Shown: positions 51,943-60,914 of the stretch, piece after piece
How positions within the stretch are numbered: position 1 is the stretch's first letter
Layout of the letters: the number at the start of each line of letters is the position of its first letter
Source: JAFMJV01 sp963800275
GTDB taxonomy: Bacteria; Chloroflexota; Limnocylindria; Limnocylindrales; CSP1-4
Assembly (NCBI GenBank): GCA_963800275.1
Contig: CAWDAI010000016.1
Span: 1-64,000 of the forward strand
Direction: 5' to 3'
Length of the DNA stretch: 64,000 nt
Translations under genes and position numbers: made by a program
The notes under the pieces: model-generated
Database searches by the model: none
The model's input: only the letters and a program-made list of their open reading frames with translations
Told to the model about the DNA's origin: nothing

Positions 51943-53430
51943 TCAGGTGAGCCGGGCCAGGATGTCCTCGAGCGGGATGGCGGCGATGCCACTGCCCAGG
52001 TCGGAGAAGCCGTAGGGGATGATGAGGTCATCGTCGTGGATCATGCTGCCGCAGGAGTAGACCACGTTGGGCACGTAGCCATCGCGCTCCTCCTCGGTGG
52101 GAACCAGCAGCGGCTCGTCGAGGTGGCCGATGACCTGCCGCGGGTCTTCAAGGTCGAGCAGGATGGCCCCGAGGGCGTATCGGCGCATGGGCCCCACACC
52201 ATGGGTGATCACGAGCCAGCCGGCATCGGTCTCAAGGGGTGAGCCGCAGTTGCCCAGCTGCATCAGCTCCCACGGGCGGGCCGGCTGCTGGATGCGGATG
52301 GGTTCATCCCAGATGCGGACGTCATCCGAGAACATCAGGAAGTTGCTCTCGTTGTCCTGGCGCGACAGAGCCGCGTACCGCCCGCCGACCATGCGCGGAA
52401 AGAGGGCCATGCCCTTGTTGGTCGCCGCCTGGCCGTTGAGCGTGGCCACGTGGAAGGTGCGGAAGTCGGCCGTCTCGATGAGCTGCGGCAGGATCTGGAA
52501 GCCATCGAAGGCGGTGTAGACCGCGAAGTACAGGACCGTGCCGTCCTCGTGGACGAAGCGCACGAAGCGAGCGTCCTCCATGCCCTGGCTCTCGGCCGGG
52601 CTGGAGGGAAAGATGACCCGCTCCGAGATAAGCGACTCGGCCGCGAACTCGATGGTGTAGTTGGAGGCGGCCACCCAGTGGATGATGCGCGTCGTCTCAT
52701 AGGTCAGCGCGCGGTCGAGGCCAGCGGCGTGCAGGTCGGCGATGGCGGCCTCGAGTTGAGCGAGCGTGAAGTCGACCGGCAAGGGACCAAGGACCCGTCC
52801 GGCGATCTCGTTGCGCACGCCCAGCTCCTGCAGCTTTACGTGAAAGGCGTGGCGCTCGTACCGGGGTTCACGACGGTCCCCTACCGAGGTGAAGCGACTC
52901 GGCTCGTCGAGAGAGATGCGGCCGGCCGCGTCGATGAGGCCCGAGCGGAACTCGATCGAGGAGAGATGGCCTTCGCCGATGGCCCGCAGGCTCAGGATGA
53001 AACGCTGCGCCCCGGGGGCAAGACCGGTCTGGTCCGGCGCCGCGACGATGGAGGGGTTGGAGAGCGCGGCAGCCTCGATGGCATACTCGTGGGTGAAGTA
53101 GGCGCCCATGAGCAGACGCCGGTCCCGGGTCAGCCGCTCAGGCTCAGCGATCAGTCCGGCCACGGCCTCGTAGTTGCGCAGGAGCGCAGACTCGAGCCCG
53201 GGGTGCCGGTCCGCGAACTGTGCCAGCGTGGACGTGAGCGTGTCGGTCGCTTCGGCTTCCGAGAGACCCAGGATCCGGTCGACCACCTGGCGGGCTCGCA
53301 GATGACCGTTGGCGGGGATGTGGGCACCGGGCATGAAGGGCTTGATGACGACCCGCCGAGCATCGGGCTGGAGGCGAACCTGGGTTCGGGTAACGGGAAT
53401 CACGCGGGCGTCGAGAGCCCAGGACCCCAA
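51943..53430 (-). CDS. Glycoside hydrolase family 130 protein (mannoside-phosphorylase type, long form)
   Basis: A 495-residue protein. The C-terminal half is a five-bladed GH130 propeller with SPAESQGMEDARFVRF and later NESNFLMFSDDVRIW, WLVITHGVGP and NVVYSCGSMIHDDDLIIPYG; the Asp in GMEDARF is the likely general acid. The N-terminal 200 residues (AHIPANGHLRARQVVDRILG, then helices) are an extension found in longer, less studied members. GH130 enzymes cleave beta-mannosidic bonds with phosphate or water. Its convergent pairing with two GT4 genes suggests turnover of a mannose-containing glycan or storage oligosaccharide. Confidence 0.88.
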   Translation of the reverse strand: MGSWALDARVIPVTRTQVRLQPDARRVVIKPFMPGAHIPANGHLRARQVVDRILGLSEAEATDTLTSTLAQFADRHPGLESALLRNYEAVAGLIAEPERLTRDRRLLMGAYFTHEYAIEAAALSNPSIVAAPDQTGLAPGAQRFILSLRAIGEGHLSSIEFRSGLIDAAGRISLDEPSRFTSVGDRREPRYERHAFHVKLQELGVRNEIAGRVLGPLPVDFTLAQLEAAIADLHAAGLDRALTYETTRIIHWVAASNYTIEFAAESLISERVIFPSSPAESQGMEDARFVRFVHEDGTVLYFAVYTAFDGFQILPQLIETADFRTFHVATLNGQAATNKGMALFPRMVGGRYAALSRQDNESNFLMFSDDVRIWDEPIRIQQPARPWELMQLGNCGSPLETDAGWLVITHGVGPMRRYALGAILLDLEDPRQVIGHLDEPLLVPTEEERDGYVPNVVYSCGSMIHDDDLIIPYGFSDLGSGIAAIPLEDILARLT

Positions 53431-53617
53431 CCATCGCCAGCGCTGTCAGGCGTGTCTTGCACGCAGGGAGCGTAAGCCATCCAGCCATCTGCGCAATAGG
53501 TGCTCCGTTCCGGTGCCGGAGAGAGCCGGCGTCGCGCAGCGTGCAGCCGCACCCCGCGGGCCCATACCAGCCGCGGTACAGTGACCTCGTCGAACCCATG
53601 CCCTCAAAGGAGTGGAC

Positions 53618-53923
53618 ATGATCCTTCTCGGATGCCTCTTTGCCGCTGGGCTCGCGTTCGTCCCGCGAGTGATGCTGGTCGTGGCCTGGCTCTTCAGCGA
53701 GCGCTGGCCCATCGTCTGGGGCGGGGACTGGATCGTGCCCCTCCTCGGCATCCTGTTCCTGCCCTACACGACGATCATGTACCTGCTCGTCTGGAGCCCG
53801 AGTGGCATCAGCGGCTGGGACTGGTTGTGGATCGTCCTCGGCCTCTTCCTCGATGCCATGCACTACCAGCAGGCCGCCGCCAATCGCCGCCAGGCCACAT
53901 CGGTGTTCACGGACCTCAACTGA
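53618..53923 (+). CDS. Small membrane protein, 101 residues
   Basis: The ATG at 53618 has AAGGAG five bases before it. Three hydrophobic segments, including LLGCLFAAGLAFVPRVMLVV and WIVPLLGILFLPYTTIMYLL, fit a widespread family of small three-helix proteins in GC-rich Gram-positive and Chloroflexota genomes. The function is not known. Confidence 0.7.
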   Translation: MILLGCLFAAGLAFVPRVMLVVAWLFSERWPIVWGGDWIVPLLGILFLPYTTIMYLLVWSPSGISGWDWLWIVLGLFLDAMHYQQAAANRRQATSVFTDLN

Positions 53924-54027
53924 CGGAAGCCATGGGCTAGCCAAGCGATGAGGAAGCGCCCATAGTGCAGGCGCCCCCCGGGTGATGCGGCATGTCGCCG
54001 CGCGTCTTCGGATCGGGAGGCACGACC

Positions 54028-55068
54028 ATGGGCCAGCAACTCCGGGCAGCCGCGGCGGGGGCTGCGCTTCTGCTCATTCTCACGCCATCCGCCGCACGTG
54101 CCGAGCGCGATGCCGGACCCGTGCCGGCTCGCGCGTGTCCCGCCGGCGACCTGGTCGCTGGCATGACCCTGGCCGACGCGGCAGGCACGACGTTCACGGG
54201 TACCTACCTGGGCGATTCGCTGCCCGTGTTCTTCGGCCACCATGATGGCCTGGACGTCGCCTGGTCCGTGGACCGGGTCTACGCCGGTGATGCGGTGCCC
54301 GAGGACTTGGTGTTCGCCACGCCGGCCTGTGGTTGGACGAACCTGACGCCGGGTATGCGCTATCTCTTCAGCACCGCCGCGACCGACTTCGCGTGGCCCG
54401 GCCAGGGCCGGCCGAGCGTGGACGACTCCTTGGCCTGGGAAGTGCTCGAGGGTGGTGCCGTCAGGCTCGCGCCGTTCGACACCTATCACGTCGACGACTA
54501 CGACTCACCCGACCTCCGCGCCATCGCGACCCTGGAGGAGGCCCTGGCCGTCCTGGCGCCCGATGCCGGCGCAGGCCGGACTCCCGTGGCGGCGCTGCAT
54601 CCCCTGTTCGCCTGTTCGGATACCCCCGCCCCGGCCGACTTCGCCCTGTCGGACGCTCAGGGCACGACGTTCGTGGGCACGTACCTTGGCGACGAGTCCC
54701 TGCCCGGCGGCCCCCTGGGCGCGGATACCCGCATCATCTGGTCGGTCGAACGGGTCTATGCCGGTGGCCCGCTGCCGGAGGTGCTGACGCTGCGCTCCCG
54801 CGGCTGTGCACCGGTCACCCTGGAGCCCGGCCGCCGCTACCTGTTCAGCACCGCCAACGCGCCCGGACCGGGTGCCTGGGATTTGCTGGCCTGGCGGCTG
54901 GGCCAGGAGGATCGCGTCAAGCCGGCACCGTTTCTCAGCCTGTTGCCCGAGGCCTACCCACAGGAGGCACGCGCCATCAAGACGTTCGATGAGGCACTCG
55001 CCGCGGTCGCGCCCGGCGCCGGGGAAGGTGAGACGCCGCTGCGGTCGGGCGACCGCACTCCGGGCTAG
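54028..55068 (+). CDS. Secreted protein with two tandem homologous domains
   Basis: A 346-residue exported protein (signal peptide residues 1-27, ending ARAE). GGGAGG is eight bases before the ATG at 54028. Two repeats of about 120 residues carry the same landmarks: GTTFTGTYLGDSLP / GTTFVGTYLGDESLP, WSVDRVYAGDAVPEDL / WSVERVYAGGPLPEVL, then a Cys (TPACGW / RGCAPV) and MRYLFSTAA / RRYLFSTAN. Each repeat begins with a Cys near CPAGDL / FACSDT, so one disulfide per repeat is likely. An internal gene duplication is evident; there is no recognised family. Confidence 0.72.
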   Translation: MGQQLRAAAAGAALLLILTPSAARAERDAGPVPARACPAGDLVAGMTLADAAGTTFTGTYLGDSLPVFFGHHDGLDVAWSVDRVYAGDAVPEDLVFATPACGWTNLTPGMRYLFSTAATDFAWPGQGRPSVDDSLAWEVLEGGAVRLAPFDTYHVDDYDSPDLRAIATLEEALAVLAPDAGAGRTPVAALHPLFACSDTPAPADFALSDAQGTTFVGTYLGDESLPGGPLGADTRIIWSVERVYAGGPLPEVLTLRSRGCAPVTLEPGRRYLFSTANAPGPGAWDLLAWRLGQEDRVKPAPFLSLLPEAYPQEARAIKTFDEALAAVAPGAGEGETPLRSGDRTPG

Positions 55069-55178
55069 ACAGTTGCCCTCACCGGCCCGCACGGCCGGAT
55101 CGGGACGCGGCGTCAGGGTGTGACGGCCGCAGCCAGGACGGGGGCCTGGGCGATCGGCGACCGGCCGGGCTGTTCACG

Positions 55179-55799
55179 CTAGCTGCCCTTGTGAACGACG
55201 CGCTGGATGATCTCCGAGACATCCTCGGCGGCGTCGATCGACTCTTCGAGCGAGGCGTAGATGTCGCGCCACTTGATGACGTCCAGGGGGTCGGTGTCCT
55301 CGCGAAACAGCCGTCCGATGGCCGATCGGGATAGCCCGTCGGCCTCGTTCTCCAGGACATGGATGCGACGCACGTGCTCGCCGAGGCCCTTCATGGACTC
55401 GAATTTCCGAAAGGCGGTATCGAGCTCGACCGCCTGCTCCTCGAGGATGGCAGCCAGTCGCTTCGCTTCCTCCGACGGGGCAGCCACGGCGTAGATGTGC
55501 ATGGCCTCGGCGGTCTCCTGGATACGGTCCACGACATCGTCCAGGCGCCGCGACAGCTCGTGGATGTCCTCCCGGTCGATGGGCGTGATGAAGGCACCCT
55601 CGAGCCGCTTCTCGATGTCGGCACCGATCAGGTCACCGGCGTGCTCCAGATCCTGGATGCGCGCGATGCGGCCGTCGAGGTCATCGTAGGACGTCATCAG
55701 CTCGGACAGCTCGTGCGCCGCCTCCAGCAGGTTGGCCCCATCGGTTATGAGCAGATCGAAGAACTTCACATCGCGCGGCATCAGTCGCAGGGAGACCAT
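55179..55799 (-). CDS. DUF47 family (PhoU-like) phosphate-transport accessory protein
   Basis: A 206-residue all-helical protein. The marks FFDLLITDGANLLEAAHELS, ELSRRLDDVVDRIQETAEAM and IKWRDIYASLEESIDAAEDV are those of DUF47/Pit-accessory proteins related to PhoU. It lies 17 bases downstream of a PiT-type transporter on the same strand, so it is almost certainly a regulatory partner of that carrier. Confidence 0.93.
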   Translation of the reverse strand: MVSLRLMPRDVKFFDLLITDGANLLEAAHELSELMTSYDDLDGRIARIQDLEHAGDLIGADIEKRLEGAFITPIDREDIHELSRRLDDVVDRIQETAEAMHIYAVAAPSEEAKRLAAILEEQAVELDTAFRKFESMKGLGEHVRRIHVLENEADGLSRSAIGRLFREDTDPLDVIKWRDIYASLEESIDAAEDVSEIIQRVVHKGS

Positions 55800-55816
55800 C
55801 GGTCGGGAACCTCCGT

Positions 55817-56821
55817 TCAGCTAACGCCGAGAGCATCGATAGCCAGCCAGGCGGCGGCGCCCACGAGGCCGGCAGCGGGGATGGTGACGATCCAGGCCGT
55901 CACGATGGTGCGCGCGATGCCCCAGTTCACCCGGCGCACACCCTTGCTGGTGCCGACGCCGGTGATGGCGCTGGAGATGACGTGCGTCGTCGATACCGGC
56001 ATGCCCATGCGGGCGGTGACGACGAGTACGGTGGCAGCCGTCGTCTCCGCGGCAAAGCCGTGCACGGGCTCCAGGTCCACGACCCGCTGGCCCATCGTCT
56101 TCATGATGCGCCAGCCGCCCGCGGCCGTGCCCAGGGACATCGCGCTGGCGGCGATGATGATGACCCAGACCGGCACCGTGTCGTCCTTGATCACGCCGGC
56201 CGCGAGAAGGGCCAGGGTGATGATGCCCATGGTCTTCTGGGCGTCGTTGGAACCGTGCGCGAAAGCCATGAAACCGGCCGAGAAGAGCTGCGCCTTGCGG
56301 AAGAAGCGTGATGCTGGTCGCCGAGGCGCCCGGAAGAACAGCCGTGCCAGCAGGACCATGAAGAGCAGGCCGAGCACGAACCCGACGAGCGGCGACGAGA
56401 ACATGGGCACGATGACCTTGTCGACGATGCCAGCCACATTGAGCGCGCCCGCACCAGCCGCCACGATGGTGGCGCCGAGCAGTCCTCCGATGAGCGCGTG
56501 CGAGGACGAGCTGGGGATACCGAACCACCAGGTGAAGAGGTTCCAGGCGATCGCGCCGAGGAGCGCTGCGACGACCACGGCTTCCGTGGTCGTCTCGACA
56601 TCCACCAGTCCGGCTCCGATGGTCTTGGCCACTGCGGTGCCGGCGAAGGCTCCGGCGAAGTTCATGAGCGCGGCCATGAGCACCGCGTTGCGGGGGCGCA
56701 GTGCCTGGGTGGCCACCGAGGTGGCGATGGCATTGGCCGAATCGTGGAAGCCATTGATGTAGTCGAAGACGACGGCCAGGGCGATGACCAGCAGCAGCGA
56801 TGGCGTCAGGGCCTCAAGCAC
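55817..56821 (-). CDS. pit: Inorganic phosphate transporter, PiT family
   Basis: A 334-residue transporter with about ten helices. The N-terminal repeat mark is FDYINGFHDSANAIATSVAT and the second PD001131-like repeat is FMAFAHGSNDAQKTMG; GMPVSTTHVISSAITG and GIPSSSSHALIGGLLG are further Pit signatures. It imports phosphate, usually with a metal counter-ion and proton or sodium coupling. It precedes DUF47 in an operon. Confidence 0.95.
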   Translation of the reverse strand: MLEALTPSLLLVIALAVVFDYINGFHDSANAIATSVATQALRPRNAVLMAALMNFAGAFAGTAVAKTIGAGLVDVETTTEAVVVAALLGAIAWNLFTWWFGIPSSSSHALIGGLLGATIVAAGAGALNVAGIVDKVIVPMFSSPLVGFVLGLLFMVLLARLFFRAPRRPASRFFRKAQLFSAGFMAFAHGSNDAQKTMGIITLALLAAGVIKDDTVPVWVIIIAASAMSLGTAAGGWRIMKTMGQRVVDLEPVHGFAAETTAATVLVVTARMGMPVSTTHVISSAITGVGTSKGVRRVNWGIARTIVTAWIVTIPAAGLVGAAAWLAIDALGVS

Positions 56822-57349
56822 GAAGGCCTGTCTCGGTCTCAGTCGTCGGCTTACGCTGAGCGCTCACCGCTCTCTCCCCTCTCATGTTTCGTAGTAGCCG
56901 TGCTTCAACACGGGTCCCCGGCCGAGCATGCATTCTTGCGCCGACCCGACTGAGGACCGAGGTCGGCCTGGCCCGCCATCGCCCGGATCACCGATCGGTG
57001 CCGCACCGGGCAGAGGTTCGGGGCCGACCGCCCCCCGCGGTCGGTGCCGTTCGGGGCTGCTGCAGTCGGGCTGGCCGACGCAGAGCGGCCTACTCGGCCT
57101 CGGCGTCGGCTGCGGTGACCTCCTGCTTCTGGATGCCCAGTTGGTCCTGGCTATGGCGAACGCGATGCTCGCCGCTCTACCCCTGATGAGCCTCGAGTGA
57201 TGGCTGATACGACCGACTTGAGTGGACCCCCTCCCGCATGCCGCGTCATCGTCCATACAGGAGGACGTACCAGCACGGCCGCGATGGCCGCCCGCTGTGT
57301 CGGGTGACGATCGTGCATCGATCGCGCTGGAGCGAGGGATGCCGCGGGA
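56822..57349. other. 528-base stretch without a supported gene
   Basis: Mostly GC-rich low-information sequence between the PiT transporter and the TMEM175-like gene. A minus-strand segment near 57086-57145 reads SQDQLGIQKQEVTAADAEAE and looks protein-like, but a stop ends it upstream and no start is visible. Perhaps a decayed gene; nothing else is recognised. Confidence 0.4.
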
Positions 57350-57991
57350 TCACATGTGGCGCACCTGCAGGAACGGCAGGGCCAACATCAGCACCGTGGC
57401 CAACACATAGAGGGCGACCGCCAGCGGCGGCGCGACCAGGGCAACGAAGACGGCGATCAGCCAGACCCCGTTGGAGATCCTGCGCTGCCGGGCCAGCGCG
57501 GCCAGTGTCTCATCGGCGATCTCGCCACCCAGCAGCGACCGCTGGCGCACGAGGTAGGCCATCAGCAGCGTCAGCATCACCGACGCGACGAATACGTTGA
57601 GGCCGTAGGCGAGCACCGCCACGCCCGTATCCGGGCCGCTGAGATTGCTCACCATCAGGTTGGTCGAGAACGGCAGCAGGGCGATGAACAGCAGGGCCAG
57701 GAGGTTGAGTCCGGCTGCGAGAGTGTCACTACCCTGCATCAACCTCGTGGTGCGGGCGTGGGTCATCCAGCTGCCACCGATGAAGGCGAAGCTGATGAGA
57801 TAGCCCAGGAACTCCGGCCACTCCTCGAGCAGATGCTCGAGCAGGTCGGGTCCGGTCGGGACCGGCAGCTCGAGCACGAGCAGCGTGATGGCGATGGCGA
57901 AGACACCATCGGAGAAGGCGTTGAAGCGATCCAGCGGCAGATCCTTGGGGAGGCGCGGCCCCTGATCGGCATCGACCTTGCCATCAGTCAT
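57350..57991 (-). CDS. TMEM175-like (DUF1211) membrane protein
   Basis: A 213-residue protein with six helices. The hallmark RFNAFSDGVFAIAITLLVLE is the first helix of bacterial TMEM175-type channels. The ATG at 57991 (MTDGKVDAD) is preferred to the GTG at 58003 because GAGG lies seven bases before it. Such channels conduct K+ or H+; ion and gating are inference. Confidence 0.88.
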   Translation of the reverse strand: MTDGKVDADQGPRLPKDLPLDRFNAFSDGVFAIAITLLVLELPVPTGPDLLEHLLEEWPEFLGYLISFAFIGGSWMTHARTTRLMQGSDTLAAGLNLLALLFIALLPFSTNLMVSNLSGPDTGVAVLAYGLNVFVASVMLTLLMAYLVRQRSLLGGEIADETLAALARQRRISNGVWLIAVFVALVAPPLAVALYVLATVLMLALPFLQVRHM

Positions 57992-58133
57992 CGGTGTCCT
58001 CACTCAGGGAAGTGAAGCATGGCCCAGGAACGAGGCCCCGGGTCAGCCACTGCTGGTTCCTTCCTGTTCATGCATCGATCACGTGGTTGACTGAGGCGTT
58101 CTTGCTGCGCTGGGTATCGCCTCCCCTGTCGGC

Positions 58134-60914
58134 TCAGGCACTCGCGGGTACCCCGGCCACCGAGACGCTGGCCGTCGGCTCGGGCAGCTCGTGGCCAGTT
58201 CGGACCTTCAGGAACTTGCGGCCCTCTTCCACCACCAGCAGTGACAGCGCCACGCCGATGCAGATGAGCCACTGCTCACCGTTGAGATGCACCATCGAGA
58301 GCACGTTCTGGAGGATGCCGAGCTCGGTCGCGAGCACGATGAACAGGATGGAGAGCCCGGTCCCCTTGAGCAGGGTGGGGTTGTCAAGGACATATCCCGA
58401 GAAGACCGACCGCCTCTCATCCGCGGTCTCCAGCGAGGAGACGATGCGGAAGAGCGCGAAGGTGGTCACACCCATCGTGCGGGCCACCGTGTCGCCGTAG
58501 GCGCCGCCGGCCCAGTTCATGACCGCCAGCGTGCCGACCCCCATGATCAGCCCGACCATCACCAGCCAGGCAGTGAGCTGAGGCGGCAGGATCTTCTGGT
58601 CCTTGGGCCGCGGCTTCTCCTGCATGAGGCCATCACGGGGCTTGCCGAACCCGAGGCCGATGGCCTGGAAGACGTTGACCGTGAAGTTGAGCCACATGGT
58701 CTGCAGCGGCAGGAACGGGACGCCGCCCAGGATGTTCAGCAGCGCTGCGCCCAGGAACACCGTGATGTAAGCGTAGCAGGCGGCCATCTGGTAGCGGATG
58801 AAGCGCACCAGGTTGTCATAGACGTTGCGGCCGATGCTGACGGCCTTGATGATGGTGGCGTAGTTGTCATCGGACAGGATCATGTCAGCCGCAGCCTTGG
58901 TGACCGCGGTGCCGGTGATGCCCATGGCGATACCGATGTCGGCCTTCTTGATGGCCGGCGCGTCGTTCACGCCGTCACCGGTCATGGCCACGATGTGGCC
59001 CTGCTCCCGCAGGACGTCAACGAGGTGGACCTTGTCCTGGGGCGTGACCCGGCCGACGACGCCGATGTCACCGACCTCGCGACGTACCTCCTCGTCGCTC
59101 ATGGCGGAGAACTCGGCACCGGTGATGCCCTTGCCCGTGATGCCCAGCTGGTGCGCCACCACCTCGCCGGTGAGTGCAGCATCGCCGGTGATCATGCGGA
59201 TCTGCATGCCGGCTGCATGGGCCTCGGCGATGGCCGCCTTGGCAGCCGGTCGCGGTGGGTCGGTGATGCCGACCAAGGCCAGCAGGGTGAGCCCCTCGAT
59301 GGCCTTGAGCAGGTCGGCATCGGGGTCGAAGGTCGCCGGGTCGAGGTCCTTGAAGCCGGTGGCCATGAGGCGCATGCCCTGCTGGCCCATACGGTCACTC
59401 TCGGCCACGTAGGCGTCGTGCAGCTCTGCGACCGGGACAGCCTTGCCATCCTGACCGCTGACGAGCGCCGCGCGCTCGAGCATCTGGTCCTGTGAGCCCT
59501 TGATGTAGGCACGCACGACCTTCTTGCCCTTCTCATCGGTCCAGTCGTGGAAGGTGGCCATCAGCTTGTAGGCCGCGTCGAAGGGCAGTGTCCCCACGCG
59601 CGGGTAGGTATCGCGGGTCTGGTCGACGTCGATGCCGCCCTTGGTGGCGAGGACGACGAGCGCACCCTCGGTGGGGTCACCCGTAAGCTTGGCGTCGCGC
59701 ACCTCGGCATCGGAGCAGAGGGCCATCGGCAGCAGATATGGCTCGAGCGGGACCGGAGCCTGGCCGGCGGCCTGGGTGATGTGTCCGTCGGTCGAGTAGC
59801 CGGTGCCGGTGATGGTGTAGCGGCGGCCCGCGATCGAGAGCTGGACCGCGGTCATCTGGTTCATGGTGAGCGTGCCGGTCTTGTCCGAGTTGAGCGCGGA
59901 CGTGGAGCCGAGCGTCTCGACCGAGCGCAGTTGCTTGACGATGGCACCCGCGGCCGCGAGCATCTGCGAACCCTTGGAGAGGATGGCCGTGTCGATGGCC
60001 GGGAGGGCCGTGGGGATGGCCGCGATCATGAACGCGACCGCGGTGAGGAAGAGCTCCTCGAGGGCTGCCCCGCGATAGACGCCCAGGATGAGCGAGGCGG
60101 CCAGCGCGAACCCAGCCAGGATCAGGATCTGACGCGTCAGGCCGTTGATCTGCCTGGTCAGGGGCGTCTGTTCGCTCACCGTGGATGAGAGCATGCCGCT
60201 GATGTGGCCGACCTGGGTATCCATGCCCGTGGTGACCACGACGATGACGCCCGAGCCGCGGGTGACCTGGGTGTTCATGAAGGCCATGTCCACGCGGTCG
60301 CCCAGCGCGGCGTCCTTGGCCACGGCATCGACCGACTTGGGCGTGGGCACGCTCTCGCCGGTCAGCGCCGACTCGTCGATCTCAAGGGTCGCGGCGTCAA
60401 GGATGCGAGCGTCTGCCGGCACCAGGTCGCCAGCCTGCAGGTTGACGATATCGCCGGGGACGAGTTCCTCCATGGGCACGTCCACGAGGGCGCCGTTGCG
60501 GCGCGTCTTGGCCGTGACGACCAACTTCTGGGTGAGGGCATCGGCGGCTGACGAGGCCTTGCCTTCCTGGTTCATGCCCATCATCGCGTTGAACAACGTC
60601 AAGAGGATGAGCATCAAGCCGGTGAAGAACTGGTCAGGCAGGAAGAGGCAGACGATGCCGGCGATGACCAACACGATCTGCATGGGATCGGCGTACTGCC
60701 CAAGGAAGATCTGCCAGGGTGCGGCCTTCTTGGCCGAGGCGAACTTGTTGGGCCCGAACCTGGAGCGGCGCGATTCGACTTCAGCCGAGGCCAGGCCCTG
60801 CTCCTGGTCCACTCCCTGCTCCTTCAGGGCGTCCTCCGGGCTCAGGGCGAACCAGGCGGTGGAATTGGGATTGGGCGTCTTGTTGCCCTCCGCTGGAGGC
60901 GTGGCCGCGGTCAT
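58134..60914 (-). CDS. P-type cation-transporting ATPase (P2-like) with altered ion-binding motifs
   Basis: A 926-residue P-type ATPase. The phosphorylated Asp is in NSDKTGTLTMNQM; LTGESVPTPKS is the actuator motif (TGES); MTGDGVNDAPA and KKADIGIAMG complete the catalytic domain. In helix M4, where Ca2+ pumps have PEGLP, this protein has IPTALPAIDT, without the acidic ligand; in M6 the segment is WLNFTVNVFQAIG, lacking the Asp of the TD motif. Ion specificity is therefore unclear and may not be Ca2+. The start at 60914 overlaps the PPK2 stop by four bases; an in-frame extension upstream is Arg-rich and not credible. Confidence 0.92.
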   Translation of the reverse strand: MTAATPPAEGNKTPNPNSTAWFALSPEDALKEQGVDQEQGLASAEVESRRSRFGPNKFASAKKAAPWQIFLGQYADPMQIVLVIAGIVCLFLPDQFFTGLMLILLTLFNAMMGMNQEGKASSAADALTQKLVVTAKTRRNGALVDVPMEELVPGDIVNLQAGDLVPADARILDAATLEIDESALTGESVPTPKSVDAVAKDAALGDRVDMAFMNTQVTRGSGVIVVVTTGMDTQVGHISGMLSSTVSEQTPLTRQINGLTRQILILAGFALAASLILGVYRGAALEELFLTAVAFMIAAIPTALPAIDTAILSKGSQMLAAAGAIVKQLRSVETLGSTSALNSDKTGTLTMNQMTAVQLSIAGRRYTITGTGYSTDGHITQAAGQAPVPLEPYLLPMALCSDAEVRDAKLTGDPTEGALVVLATKGGIDVDQTRDTYPRVGTLPFDAAYKLMATFHDWTDEKGKKVVRAYIKGSQDQMLERAALVSGQDGKAVPVAELHDAYVAESDRMGQQGMRLMATGFKDLDPATFDPDADLLKAIEGLTLLALVGITDPPRPAAKAAIAEAHAAGMQIRMITGDAALTGEVVAHQLGITGKGITGAEFSAMSDEEVRREVGDIGVVGRVTPQDKVHLVDVLREQGHIVAMTGDGVNDAPAIKKADIGIAMGITGTAVTKAAADMILSDDNYATIIKAVSIGRNVYDNLVRFIRYQMAACYAYITVFLGAALLNILGGVPFLPLQTMWLNFTVNVFQAIGLGFGKPRDGLMQEKPRPKDQKILPPQLTAWLVMVGLIMGVGTLAVMNWAGGAYGDTVARTMGVTTFALFRIVSSLETADERRSVFSGYVLDNPTLLKGTGLSILFIVLATELGILQNVLSMVHLNGEQWLICIGVALSLLVVEEGRKFLKVRTGHELPEPTASVSVAGVPASA

